Shown: piece after piece, positions 19,052 through 28,187 of the stretch | How positions within the stretch are numbered: the stretch's first letter is position 1 | Layout: every line of letters starts with the position of its first letter | Assembly: GCA_963793095.1 (NCBI GenBank) | Contig: CAWBYY010000002.1 | Span: forward strand, 248,001 to 312,000 | DNA: 64,000 nucleotides | Origin: CAVWDI01 sp963793095 | Lineage (GTDB): Bacteria; Chloroflexota; Anaerolineae; Anaerolineales; UBA4823 | Direction of reading: 5' to 3' | The notes under the pieces: generated by a model | Told to the model about the DNA's origin: nothing | Seen by the model: the letters and a program-made list of their open reading frames with translations, nothing else | The model's database searches: none | Position numbers and translations under genes: made by a program

Positions 19052-19930
19052 TTATGGTTGGGAGAATTGGTCCAGCAAGGCTCTTGCTTCAATCAAATCA
19101 GGCGTATTGAACCCCTCCGTGAACCAGTTGTAAATCTCAGCCAGCAATTTAGCAGCCTCGCCAAGCTTTCCGTGCTGCTGCCAGAGCTTTGCCATTTCTA
19201 CGGTCGCCCTCAATACCCACATTTTTGCGTCCTCGTTTTTTGCTACCATAATGGCATTTTGAAAGCTGGCTTTGGCTTCGATATCTTTTACCTGCAGTTG
19301 GTGTATCCTTCCCTGAAGGCGGTACAGCTTAGTTTCACAGCATCGTTCTCCTGTCTCCTGGATATTTACATGTGCTTTTATCAGATATTTACACCCATCT
19401 TCAATTTCACCAAGATTTCCTGAGGCTTTTGCCAAAAAGATCAGTGTGCGAGGAAAGTAAACCCTAACCTCGATTGATTTGCATTCCGCAATTCCTTCCT
19501 GCATCACTGCTTTTCCTTCTTTTTCTTTTCCTAGGATTACAAACGCTTCTCCCCGAAGCAGGTTCCAGCGGCCTTCCATGAGGGCACAACTTCCTTTGAT
19601 AACCCCTCCAATTCAATGGTAGCAGTCTCAAGCTGCTTGCCATCCCGAAATTGTACATGGAACTGGCAGCCAGCAAAAGAAAGCGCATCTGCCAGAGAAA
19701 ACGGGTGGCCAAACTCGCGTGCCAGCTCAAGAGATCGCTGGCTGTATCTGAGGGCCTGGCCTAGACCGCAATTCAAGCGGTAGGTCGTTAGAAGTGAGTT
19801 TGAACAGCCCAAGCGGGTAGATTTTTGAGAAATACATTTTCCTCGGGTAGATGTAGAGAGCCAATAGCCGCAAGTTTTCCTGACGCTCAGGCGTTGAAAT
19901 CGACATCATTAAAGCAAATTTTTATTTATC
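19052..19930 (-). pseudogene. Decayed C-terminus of a TPR-type ATPase/regulator protein
   Basis: Two overlapping frames match the tetratricopeptide tail of large AAA-ATPase or adenylate-cyclase-like regulators. The upstream frame (19537-19812) has QALRYSQRSLELAREFGHPF. The downstream frame (19052-19579) has AKLWQQHGKLGEAAKLLAEI and then IYNWFTEGFNTPDLIEARAL. They join if one base is restored near 19560. Further upstream the match fades (LRLLALYIYP), and the N-terminal ATPase and effector domains are missing. The locus is a truncated, frameshifted remnant. A second short remnant of the same kind of tail is at 29145-29245. Confidence 0.75.
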
Positions 19931-20204
19931 CAGATTATTCGTTATTGGAGAGGTTGATTAACGTTTTTTGAGCCTTTTATGAGCGCCGGTTCCCGAAGAT
20001 GGCAACTGAATTAGTAACAGAAAGGATAGTGAAATTACAGCGCAAAAATTTTAATCTTCGAAATACGCTTACAAACGGCAGCAAACACGCCGGCGGAAGG
20101 TCTATCTGCTAAATTAATCCCAGAGTTGAGTGATACGAAAAATATAAGGTATCGCCAGGAATAAAAAGATAACCAGATTTGTAAAACAGAAAAAAGGAGT
20201 GTGA

Positions 20205-20602
20205 ATGATGACGAAGAATAATGGCAGACATTTGTGTTGATCTTAGCACAGGCAGGGATATCTATTTTGTCAGCCTGCCATAGCGCTGGGCCAGCCCAGG
20301 TTTTTGCAGAAGCGCCCGAGTTTGTGGCGGCTGGGTCCATTGATGGGTTTGATTATGAACAGGCAGCCGATCAGATGGCTTTCCGTTGGGAAGCAATTGC
20401 GAAGGGCTACGAGAAACTAAGTATGTTGAATACCAGCTCCGATCCCGGCGACGCTTCTGCCTAACGTTGGAACGCAATTGCAAGAGGGTATGAAAAACTT
20501 GGGATGCCAAACGTTGGCTTCGATCCCGGAGATGAAAAGGCGTTCCGCTGGCTTGCCATTGGGAAAAGTTACCAGAAACTGGGCTTACTCAATGACGGGT
20601 AA
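20205..20602 (+). pseudogene. Short repeat protein with lipoprotein-like start, disrupted
   Basis: AAAAAGGAG precedes ATGs at 20205 and 20208, but that frame stops after 11-12 codons. A one-base shift near 20231 leads to LILAQAGISILSAC, which resembles a lipoprotein signal. The continuing frame holds three copies of a roughly 27-residue unit: FRWEAIAKGYEKLSMLN, RWNAIARGYEKLGMPN and FRWLAIGKSYQKLGLLN. A TAA at 20461-20463 breaks the frame between copies one and two. The repeats stay in frame to the TAA at 20600-20602. This looks like a recently broken gene, or one damaged by errors. Function is unknown. Confidence 0.55.
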
Positions 20603-20647
20603 AGGAGGGTAGTAATTGTTTACAAACAGCCTACAGGCTGACCGGAC

Positions 20648-20673
20648 AGAACCGCTGAACACCGAGCGGTTCT
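20648..20673 (+). terminator. Terminator hairpin after the disrupted repeat protein
   Basis: A perfect 9-bp stem, AGAACCGCT at 20648-20656 and AGCGGTTCT at 20665-20673, is followed by AACTGTTTTATTT. It is a reasonable rho-independent terminator for the rightward gene before it. Confidence 0.6.
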
Positions 20674-20991
20674 AACTGTTTTATTTATGCCAATGAGAAA
20701 GACCTGGCGGGGTGAAATCTACCGGGATGCCCCCTTGCAGTAAGAAGCAGCAGCTTTTGGTACCCAGTGGATTACATACAGGATAAAAAACTGCAAGGAT
20801 TCTTTTCTCCTAGCAAAAAATTCAATTGAAATATTCCAGGACGTGAAATAATCTGTGTTGCGTATCCAGCCAGACTTGATGTTAGAGTGGGGGAATGCAT
20901 AATATATTATCTGCACAATTATACTTATAAAACCATCCAAATAATTCTTTAAATCACATAAGGTTTATCTATTAATGATAAAATTTTTTAC
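20674..20991. other. Intergenic region with no gene recognised
   Basis: About 320 bases between the terminator and the phosphotransferase gene. It is AT-rich toward its right end. It must hold the promoter for the long rightward run that begins at 20992, but I could not pick a convincing one. No tRNA or small RNA was recognised. Confidence 0.5.
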
Positions 20992-22152
20992 ATGGCCTCT
21001 ATCCCCCGGAAGAATACTCATGGGTTAATTAATTTGCGCTGGCGCTGGATGTTTTTTATGCTGGTATGCGCCAGTGTGCTTTCAGGTTCATTTGCCCTGC
21101 TGTTTATTTTCTGGGAGGCCGGGTATGCATCTCGCTGGCTCGTGCTTGCTTCGGTTGTGACAGCATATCTTATCGCAGTTCTGTGGTTTTCCTTAACTGA
21201 CAATCACCGAATAGGAGAGATGCGCTTATTGCCTGCTTTTGGACTCGGCACCAATCTCACATTGGCGCGTGGATTGTTGGTCGCCCTACTCTCAGGGTTT
21301 TTGTTCCTGCCTCGTCCCGGGGGGATGCTGGCATGGATTCCTGGCGTTTTATACGTGTTTGCTGGATTTGCGGACCTGTTTGATGGATATTTTGCGCGCA
21401 TCGAAGACTGCGTTACAAAGATGGGTCAGAACCTTGATATTCAGTTTGACAGCATTGGGATCTTAACAGCTGTATTGCTAGCAGTCCATTACGGCCAGAT
21501 ACCGCCGTGGTATATCGTGATCGCACTTGCCCGCTATATCTATCTGCTTGGTCTTTATCTCTGGAAATTAAATGGGAGGAAGGAATTCGTACTGCCACAC
21601 AGCCCAGGCCGGCGGGCATTTGCCGGGTTGCAGATGGGTTTCCTGTCAGTAATATTGTTGCCTATATTTTCGCCCCCGGGGACATTTTATGCCGCCGGAT
21701 TAATTGCAGTTCCTTTTCTTTTTGGTTTCGCCCTGGATTGGATGACCGCTGTAGGTTTAATCCAGCGCCCGGTTGGAATCTGGAGTTCAGTTCAGTCCAC
21801 GGTAACAAAATGGTTTCCATTACTGATCAGGGTTACACTCCCGATTCTATATCTATCCTCTCTTTTATTTAAAAACAGGGCATTAATTAATACTTCTAAG
21901 GAGTTAAACCTGATTACATGGTTAGAGCTTGCGGTGATATTTTTGATATTCGCAGGTATGGCAGGGCGTTTTATGGGGATCCTGGGGCTTTTCCTGCTGG
22001 GTTTCCATCAGATATCCGGTCCGCTCTCATATGTTCAATTGTTATTGTTGGCTGGTTACGTTGCGATCATTTACCTGGGAACAGGTTTTTGTTCTCTGTG
22101 GACTCCTGAGAAAAGATTGATAACACACCGTATCGGGGAAACAGGCACTTGA
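20992..22152 (+). CDS. CDP-alcohol phosphatidyltransferase family membrane protein
   Basis: 386 residues with about eight to ten hydrophobic segments. The family signature D-x2-DG-x2-AR-x8-G-x3-D-x3-D is complete in ADLFDGYFAR, then G, then LDIQFD (around residues 126-152). Such enzymes join an alcohol or inositol phosphate to a CDP-activated lipid in the membrane. The protein is longer than typical members (about 200 residues), with an N-terminal pair of membrane segments and a C-terminal group of four to five. It begins a co-directional run and is 19 bases before a flippase-like gene. The alcohol used is unknown. Confidence 0.88.
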   Translation: MASIPRKNTHGLINLRWRWMFFMLVCASVLSGSFALLFIFWEAGYASRWLVLASVVTAYLIAVLWFSLTDNHRIGEMRLLPAFGLGTNLTLARGLLVALLSGFLFLPRPGGMLAWIPGVLYVFAGFADLFDGYFARIEDCVTKMGQNLDIQFDSIGILTAVLLAVHYGQIPPWYIVIALARYIYLLGLYLWKLNGRKEFVLPHSPGRRAFAGLQMGFLSVILLPIFSPPGTFYAAGLIAVPFLFGFALDWMTAVGLIQRPVGIWSSVQSTVTKWFPLLIRVTLPILYLSSLLFKNRALINTSKELNLITWLELAVIFLIFAGMAGRFMGILGLFLLGFHQISGPLSYVQLLLLAGYVAIIYLGTGFCSLWTPEKRLITHRIGETGT

Positions 22153-22171
22153 AGGTCCGGGGAGGTTTAAT

Positions 22172-23218
22172 ATGAGGCGGAAGACACCCTTTAAGTTTAT
22201 CCTCTTGCTGGTTCCAATAGCCCTGGTCTGGTTTGCTCTAAAAGATCTTGAATACGATGCTATCTGGAATGTCCTCCGATCGTTGAGTATCAATAAAATC
22301 TTTGCTCTGGCAGCCCTGAACGGATTGATCTTGCTTCTGATGGCTGGGCGCTGGTGGCTGATACTGCGGGCATTTGGATACAGTCTGCCGCTCAAATCAA
22401 TCCTGGGTTACAGAGCGACTGCATTTGGAATTAGTTATTTTACGCCAGGGACCCAGTTTGGAGGCGAGCCGTATCAAATTAAAATGGCCCACGACCGTCA
22501 CAGTATTCCAATGGATGTTGGCCTATCGACAGTATCGCTGGATAAACTTTTTGAATTGGTTTTTAATTTCTCGTTTCTTATTGGCGGATTGAGCTTGCTA
22601 TTTTTCCGCGGGGTGAATTGGGATTTTCAATTCTCTGGCTTCAGTTATATAATCTTCTTCCTATTTCTTCTTCCCTTGATTTATTTTATTTTTCTTTGGG
22701 TTGGGTTGTATCCACTTTCAAAATTGGTTACACAGCACAACAGGCACCTCTCCAAAATTGAGATTCTTGAGAGGAGCGCAGATCTGGTTATCTCCGCCGA
22801 ACGTTCAATTTCGAAATTTATAAGGGATAAACCTGGATATATTGTATTGTTAGGTCTTTACTCGTGTGTATTATGGCTGTTAATAGTCTCGGAATACTGG
22901 CTGTCACTGGCTTTTTTGGGAGCAAATTTGGATTTGGGGGCAGTTATCATCGCCCTGACCACAGCCCGTCTTGCCTTCCTGATGCCCTTCCCAGGGGCGG
23001 TGGGCGCTTTGGAAGTAAGCCAGGTCTGGATTATGGATACTTTGGGGTTTAACCCGGCGCTCGGGGTAAGTCTGGTATTTCTTATTCGGTTCAGGGATGT
23101 CGCACTTGGTTTGATTGGTATCAGTTTGGGCTCAATGTCTATCAGAGGGTTAGTCCGACCGGGTCCTATCACCCATGCTGTAAAGGTAACAAATTCGCCA
23201 GATTACACTGATATTTAA
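22172..23218 (+). CDS. Lysylphosphatidylglycerol synthase/UPF0104-type transmembrane protein (flippase-like)
   Basis: 348 residues, eight or so membrane segments. The stretch AFGISYFTPGTQFGGEPYQI and the later FPGAVGALEVSQVWIM match the LPG-synthase transmembrane domain. The soluble aminoacyltransferase domain of MprF is absent, as in the stand-alone family thought to flip lipids. A GGGGAGG-like site precedes the ATG. It is directly after a CDP-alcohol transferase, so the two may make and move a lipid head group. Confidence 0.85.
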   Translation: MRRKTPFKFILLLVPIALVWFALKDLEYDAIWNVLRSLSINKIFALAALNGLILLLMAGRWWLILRAFGYSLPLKSILGYRATAFGISYFTPGTQFGGEPYQIKMAHDRHSIPMDVGLSTVSLDKLFELVFNFSFLIGGLSLLFFRGVNWDFQFSGFSYIIFFLFLLPLIYFIFLWVGLYPLSKLVTQHNRHLSKIEILERSADLVISAERSISKFIRDKPGYIVLLGLYSCVLWLLIVSEYWLSLAFLGANLDLGAVIIALTTARLAFLMPFPGAVGALEVSQVWIMDTLGFNPALGVSLVFLIRFRDVALGLIGISLGSMSIRGLVRPGPITHAVKVTNSPDYTDI

Positions 23219-23235
23219 AACAGGTTCGAAGGAGC

Positions 23236-23571
23236 ATGAATATGAAAAAAAACATGAATATCCGCAGAATTGGAATTACTCTGCTCACTTTAGCAACAGC
23301 ATTTATCCACTTCACGCTCCTGTTCCCAGACCCATTGTTTATATTGAATGGGCTTGGGTATCTTGTTTTGCTGGTTCTGTATATAATACCTTTGGAAATT
23401 ACAGAAAAATACCACAACCAGATCCGCTGGGCATTTATCGCCTATACACTAATAACAATAGTGGCTTGGGTGGTAATTGGAGATAAAAGCCTGCCATCCG
23501 GTGCCATCGGGTATGTCACCAAGCTAATTGAAATTTTGATGGTGATATTACTGCTGCTTGACCGGGACTGA
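23236..23571 (+). CDS. Small hypothetical membrane protein
   Basis: 111 residues with four hydrophobic segments and a basic N-terminus (MNMKKNMNIRR). No family is recognised beyond resemblance to short DUF-type membrane proteins with a charged EKYHNQIR loop. AAGGAGC precedes the ATG. It sits 17 bases after the flippase-like gene and 72 before ribA, and so links the lipid genes to the pteridine-type genes. Confidence 0.75.
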   Translation: MNMKKNMNIRRIGITLLTLATAFIHFTLLFPDPLFILNGLGYLVLLVLYIIPLEITEKYHNQIRWAFIAYTLITIVAWVVIGDKSLPSGAIGYVTKLIEILMVILLLLDRD

Positions 23572-23643
23572 ATCCAACTTGTGTTATTCATAAAGAAATA
23601 ATGGTTGAATGGATTTGCGAAATCCGAGCTGAACGATAGACAA

Positions 23644-24279
23644 ATGAAGGATCCCCAAAAAATTTCAATTGAGCGCAAGGTGTCCGCCCGGATACCAACC
23701 GGTGAGGCCGAATACAACCTGTTTCTCTACCACAATAATCAGGACCAGAAGGAACACCTTGCTCTTGTGCTAGATGAAGTACAAAACTGCAAGGATGTCC
23801 TGGTGCGGGTTCATTCCGAGTGTTTCACCGGGGATGTTCTCGGCTCCCACCGCTGTGACTGCGGTGAACAACTCCATCATGCTGTAAACCAGATCGCGAG
23901 GGCGGGCTGCGGGGTGTTGATATATTTGCGCCAGGAGGGTCGCGGTATTGGATTGCTGGATAAATTGCATGCCTACAATTTGCAGGATAAAGGCTACGAT
24001 ACAGTTGATGCTAATTTATTGCTCGGCCATCAGGCGGATGAGCGCGATTATTCAATTGCTGCTTTGATCCTGAACGACTTGGGTGTAAGTTCAATCCGTT
24101 TATTGACAAATAACCCTCAAAAAATTCAGCGGCTTGAGGCTCTGGGAATAAAAGTGACCAGGCGAATCCCGGTAAAGCCGACCGTGAACGCCGAAAATGC
24201 AAATTACCTGACCACAAAAGCGCAGCGCCTGAATCACATCCTTGACATTGGAGCTCATCTAGATAAGAGTCAGAAATAA
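23644..24279 (+). CDS. ribA: GTP cyclohydrolase II
   Basis: About 211 residues from ATG 23644; an in-frame TTG at 23605 is the longest alternative, and no clear ribosome site decides. The zinc motif ECFTGDVLGSHRCDCGEQ has all three cysteines. RQEGRGIGL, the YDTVDANLLLGH segment and LLTNNPQKI match the active site. The enzyme turns GTP into 2,5-diamino-6-ribosylamino-pyrimidinone phosphate, formate and pyrophosphate. It stands alone, without the RibB domain common in bacterial fusions and without ribE/ribH neighbours, so its product may feed something other than riboflavin. Confidence 0.93.
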   Translation: MKDPQKISIERKVSARIPTGEAEYNLFLYHNNQDQKEHLALVLDEVQNCKDVLVRVHSECFTGDVLGSHRCDCGEQLHHAVNQIARAGCGVLIYLRQEGRGIGLLDKLHAYNLQDKGYDTVDANLLLGHQADERDYSIAALILNDLGVSSIRLLTNNPQKIQRLEALGIKVTRRIPVKPTVNAENANYLTTKAQRLNHILDIGAHLDKSQK

Positions 24280-24281
24280 CG

Positions 24282-24998
24282 ATGGATTTTTCTGTGACAT
24301 GGGTGGAAAATGCCCCGAAGTTCAGCGAAAAAAACAAGAGGCCTCTGGTTACATTATGTTATGCTCAGAGTCTTGACGGCAGCATTGCCGCCCAACCGGG
24401 GCAGGCGTTGAAGATCAGTGGAAAAGAATCCAGCGTTATGACCCACAGGCTTCGCGCTGCTCACAACGCGATTCTGATTGGAATTGGCACTCTGCGCTCA
24501 GACAACCCTTGCCTGACTGTACGCCTTGCTGAAGGAAGTTCCCCCCAACCAGTGATTCTCGACAGCAAACTTCGCACACCCCCTGGCTGCCGGTTAATGA
24601 AGGAACATCCGCTTAATCCCTGGCTTGCAGCGACCGAGGCGGCTTCTAAAAAGGCTCGTGATGACCTCAAGGCGGCTGGCGCTGAGGTGATAATCCTGCC
24701 CGGAGACTCATCAGGACGCGTCGACCTTTTCTCACTTCTGGAAAAGCTCTGGCGCAGGGGTATTCACTCTCTAATGGTTGAAGGTGGCGCCCGGGTGATT
24801 TCCAGCTTTTTGTCTCTAAAACTCGTGGACTATCTTGTCCTAACCATCGCGCCTTATTTTGTTGGGGGATTGAACATTTTCTCCAACAGCGCAGGGGATT
24901 GCGATCAGCTTCCTTGCGGTTTACCTGGTCTGGATGAACCTCATCTTAATCTTTTTGGGCAGGATATAATCGTTTGGGGAAAGGTTAGGAATCCTTGA
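24282..24998 (+). CDS. RibD C-terminal-type reductase (pyrimidine reductase family)
   Basis: 238 residues, the reductase domain only, without the zinc deaminase domain of RibD. Matching motifs are VTLCYAQSLDGSIA, ISGKESSVMTHRLRAAHNAI, LIGIGTLRSDNP and LMVEGGARVISSFL. Family members reduce the ribosyl side chain of the GTP cyclohydrolase II product with NADPH, as in the archaeal/fungal order of riboflavin synthesis. It starts 2 bases after ribA and overlaps the next gene by 4 bases, so product handover is likely. Confidence 0.9.
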   Translation: MDFSVTWVENAPKFSEKNKRPLVTLCYAQSLDGSIAAQPGQALKISGKESSVMTHRLRAAHNAILIGIGTLRSDNPCLTVRLAEGSSPQPVILDSKLRTPPGCRLMKEHPLNPWLAATEAASKKARDDLKAAGAEVIILPGDSSGRVDLFSLLEKLWRRGIHSLMVEGGARVISSFLSLKLVDYLVLTIAPYFVGGLNIFSNSAGDCDQLPCGLPGLDEPHLNLFGQDIIVWGKVRNP

Positions 24999-26014
24999 CT
25001 GGAGAATCAAATTTTGCCCTATACCATGAAGCCCCCCGGAAGGTGGGTATCAAACGGGAGCCTATTCCTGATCTTGAGGCTGGAGATCTGCTGGTGCAGA
25101 CCCGGTTTTCTGCTATAAGTCCGGGTACTGAGACCCTTCTCTACCGGGGCGAGTTTCCTTCTGAACTTTTAATTGACGAAGCGATACCAGCCCTAGCCAG
25201 TCAGACAGGTTATCCGCAAAAGTACGGCTATTCCGCGGTTGGTGAAGTTATCAGGGCAGGTTCTTCTGATATGGATAGTTGGATTGGCAGCCTGGTTTTT
25301 GCGTTCAATCCCCATGAAGAATTTTTTATCGCCCATCCTTCCAGCCTTATACCAGTTCCCGATGGTATAGCTGGGGAGGATGCTGTTTTCCTTTCTAATA
25401 TGGAAACTGCAGTAAACCTGGTGATGGATGGGAGACCGCTTGTCGGTGAAAATGTGATCGTTTTTGGCCAGGGAATCGTTGGGCTTTTGACGACCGGTAT
25501 TTTGTCTCATTTTCCCCTGAATAAGTTGATTTCGCTTGACCGTTACCCCAGCCGACGGCAGGCTTCCACCGAGATGGGGGCTTTGGAAAGTTTCGATCCT
25601 GTGGGAGCAGACACTACTGAAAAATTAGTATCTCTGCTGCCTGAAGGCGCAGATTTGGTCTTTGAGCTCACCGGGCGTCCTGAAGCAGTAGATGACGCCC
25701 TGGCTGTTTCGGGATATCAAACCAGAATAGTTATTGGTTCCTGGTATGGGGATAGGACGGCTACGGTAAAACTTGGTGGGGTATTCCACCGAAATCGCAT
25801 CCGGATTATCAGCAGCCAGGTGAGTACGATCGCGCCTGAACATTCCGGCAGGTGGACCAAAGGACGCCGCTTTGATACCGCCTGGAAGATGATTCGCCTT
25901 CTGCAGCCCTCTCGCTTTATCACCCATCGATACCTCATTCAAGAAGCTGAAACGGCGTTCCAGGTGCTGGATCAGAAACCGTGGGAATCAATTCAGGTTA
26001 TTTTTACCTACTAG
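24995..26014 (+). CDS. MDR-family dehydrogenase, zinc ligands not conserved (BchC-like)
   Basis: 339 residues from a TTG start that overlaps the reductase stop (TTGA). The N-terminal GroES-like domain (SAISPGTETLLYRGEFP) and the nucleotide-binding domain (NVIVFGQGIVGLLTTGIL) are clear. The catalytic zinc motif GHE of alcohol dehydrogenases is replaced by KYGYSAVGEV, as in BchC-like proteins. It probably oxidises or reduces a side-chain hydroxyl of a small molecule. Tight coupling to ribA and the reductase suggests the substrate is derived from the ribityl or ribosyl pyrimidine. Confidence 0.83.
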   Translation: MTGESNFALYHEAPRKVGIKREPIPDLEAGDLLVQTRFSAISPGTETLLYRGEFPSELLIDEAIPALASQTGYPQKYGYSAVGEVIRAGSSDMDSWIGSLVFAFNPHEEFFIAHPSSLIPVPDGIAGEDAVFLSNMETAVNLVMDGRPLVGENVIVFGQGIVGLLTTGILSHFPLNKLISLDRYPSRRQASTEMGALESFDPVGADTTEKLVSLLPEGADLVFELTGRPEAVDDALAVSGYQTRIVIGSWYGDRTATVKLGGVFHRNRIRIISSQVSTIAPEHSGRWTKGRRFDTAWKMIRLLQPSRFITHRYLIQEAETAFQVLDQKPWESIQVIFTY

Positions 26015-26057
26015 TGTAAAAATATTGTTCCTGGATTAGTCAGGCAGGTCAGATCCC

Positions 26058-26601
26058 ATGTTATCATTCTGCATGAAGAATCAACCCACTGTATTTGTCG
26101 TTATAATCATATTGCTCTCAGGATGTATTATGACGGAACAAAATATGAAAGAGACCTCAGAACCCGAACCCGGCGTAGAAGCCGGAAAGGATAATGCCGA
26201 ACAACCAGTTGAAGGGGCAGTTTATGCAGATGTGATTTCTGTGGATGCAACTGGGGAGGCGGGTCAGTATCTTTTTTCGGTGGGGATTATGAGTCCCGAT
26301 ATTGATTGCGACCAGTATGCAGATTGGTGGGAGGTGGTTGACGAAAATGGGGCACTTAGTTTACCGAAGAATCCTTCTGCACAGCCATGCCCAGGAACAA
26401 CCCTTTGTCCGCTCCGGCGGTCCGGTCGCAGTAAAACCTGATCAGGAGATTCAGGTCCGGGCCCATATGAATAACTCCGGGTACGGAGACAGAGCTTTTA
26501 GGGGTTCGGTTAAATCTGGTTTTTTACCCATAGACTTACCCCCAGGCTTTGCAGATAATCTTGCTTTGGAACCGCCGCTACCGGCTGATTGCGGATTCTA
26601 A
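26058..26601 (+). CDS. Hypothetical lipoprotein, interrupted by one frameshift
   Basis: About 180 residues when repaired. The start has a lipoprotein signal (VVIIILLSGC). The first frame ends in a nonsense tail after WWEVVDENG. The other frame continues with LVYRRILLHSHAQEQPFVRS and QEIQVRAHMNNSGYG. Dropping one G from GGGG at 26349-26352 joins them. The joined domain (gCdqYadWWEVV...YRRIL.HSH...QPF.R) looks like a conserved domain of secreted bacterial lipoproteins, with no function I can name. Its place inside the pteridine-type run may be chance or may mark an extracellular binding step. Confidence 0.7.
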
Positions 26602-26617
26602 GGGGTAGTCAAGACGT

Positions 26618-26995
26618 ATGTATAATATCGCTGTCAGGAGAGATTTTGTCGCCCAACACTATCTAATTGGAGGCGATTGGGGTCCGGAAAATGACAAGCA
26701 TTCCCACCATTACCAGGTTGAATTCCAACTGTGTGGGGACAAATTAAACCAGCATGGATATCTGGTCGATATAGTTGAGATCGAGAATATTCTCGAGGCA
26801 TTAGTTGAACATTACCGGGATAAAACCCTGAACGACCTACCTGAATTTAAGGGGTTGAATCCAAGCATTGAACATTTCGCCCGGATATTATGCCAATCCC
26901 TTAATGCTCATATTCAAGCTGGGAACATCAGATCAATCCGGATCAAGTTGTGGGAAAACGATATTGCCTGGTCGTCATTCGAGACTAAAAGATAG
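26618..26995 (+). CDS. PTPS/QueD-fold protein with altered active site
   Basis: 125 residues with the 6-pyruvoyltetrahydropterin synthase fold. Zinc histidines are visible in FVAQHYL and HSHHYQVEF. The residue four before the first His of that second motif is Glu (ENDKHSH), where QueD and PTPS have the catalytic Cys (CxxxHGH). The conserved Asp-His pair is also changed (YRDKTLND against LDHHYLND in QueD). NPSIE and the C-terminal KLWEND keep the substrate-anchoring region. A Glu at this place is also known in PTPS-III, which makes a folate precursor. The reaction is therefore likely different from both QueD and PTPS. Confidence 0.85.
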   Translation: MYNIAVRRDFVAQHYLIGGDWGPENDKHSHHYQVEFQLCGDKLNQHGYLVDIVEIENILEALVEHYRDKTLNDLPEFKGLNPSIEHFARILCQSLNAHIQAGNIRSIRIKLWENDIAWSSFETKR

Positions 26996-27038
26996 ACTCC
27001 AATAAACTGTTTATTCTTTTGCGTAAATAAATTTGAGT

Positions 27039-28181
27039 ATGCGTGTCAGCCTGGTGATATACGGGGCTCTTGAGACAATCTCGGGTGGTTATCTCTATGA
27101 CCGCAAGCTAGTCTCTTACATGGAGTCCCAGGGAGATCAGGTTGATGTTATCTCTTTACCATGGCGAAATTATTGGTTCAATCTTTTCGACAATATTTCA
27201 AATCGATTGTACCGCCGAATAACGACGAGGCCTGTTGATATCATGCTCCAGGATGAACTCAATCATCCTTCCCTTTTCTGGTTCAACCGCAGGCTTCGCA
27301 GGTTGAGGGAGAAAGATGGAAAAGTGCGAACCTCACCTGAAAACGATGCAGTCCGCAGAGCTCCTTTTCCTGTAATATCGATTGTCCACCACCTTCGCAG
27401 TACTGAAAAATTTCATTCCCTGCCGCTGAAATTTATTCGTTCGATTGAACGACGGTATCTTAGAAGTGTTGATGGGTTTATCTTCAACAGTGAGCAGACC
27501 CGCCGGGATGTCATGGGTTTATCAGCGAGAAAGGACAAATTCCCCACAATAGTTGCCCATCCGGCTGGTGATAATCTCAATCCAACAATCGCAAAAAAAC
27601 GGATCGCAGCAAGGTCTAAAGAATCCGGACCAGTCAGGGTGGTATTTCTGGGCAACCTGATCCCCCGGAAGGGGGTGGTAGTCCTGCTGCAAGCGGCAGC
27701 ACGTCTGCCAGAGGGGCTGATTAGAGTTGAAATTGTTGGCGATGATATGATTGACCCGGTATATGCAAGCAAAATACGTCGTCTAAGTGAGAATTCTTTT
27801 GCGCCTGGGGTTGTCAAGTTTCACCATACTCTTGATGATATGGATCTTGCTGCCCTGCTGGGTGAATGCCATCTTTTGGCAGTGCCTTCTGAATATGAAG
27901 GTTTCGGGATCAGCTACCTGGAAGGGATGGGTTTCGGTTTACCAGCGATTGGAACAACCGCTGGCGGTACAGCCGAAATAATTGCTCACGGCCAGAACGG
28001 GTACCTGGTTGAACCTGGTGATGTGGATGAGCTGCACTCAATTATTCTGGCACTCTCCCAGGATAGAGACCGCTTGCTGGAAATGAGCCTAGCAGCCCGG
28101 GCTGCATTTCTGACCCATCCAACCTGGGAACAGACCTGTCAAAAAATTCGCGATTTCTTGCTGGAAATTGCCAGGACCTGA
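27039..28181 (+). CDS. Glycosyltransferase family 4 protein
   Basis: 380 residues from ATG 27039 (an in-frame TTG at 27033 is possible). The C-terminal GT-B domain has VVFLGNLIPRKGVVVLLQAA and EYEGFGISYLEGMGFGLPAI with the two glutamates of the retaining E-x7-E motif. It transfers a sugar from a nucleotide-sugar donor. The N-terminal acceptor domain is unlike common exopolysaccharide enzymes I can recall. It is 43 bases after the PTPS-fold gene and 6 bases before a methyltransferase gene. Confidence 0.88.
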   Translation: MRVSLVIYGALETISGGYLYDRKLVSYMESQGDQVDVISLPWRNYWFNLFDNISNRLYRRITTRPVDIMLQDELNHPSLFWFNRRLRRLREKDGKVRTSPENDAVRRAPFPVISIVHHLRSTEKFHSLPLKFIRSIERRYLRSVDGFIFNSEQTRRDVMGLSARKDKFPTIVAHPAGDNLNPTIAKKRIAARSKESGPVRVVFLGNLIPRKGVVVLLQAAARLPEGLIRVEIVGDDMIDPVYASKIRRLSENSFAPGVVKFHHTLDDMDLAALLGECHLLAVPSEYEGFGISYLEGMGFGLPAIGTTAGGTAEIIAHGQNGYLVEPGDVDELHSIILALSQDRDRLLEMSLAARAAFLTHPTWEQTCQKIRDFLLEIART

Positions 28182-28187
28182 AAATAC

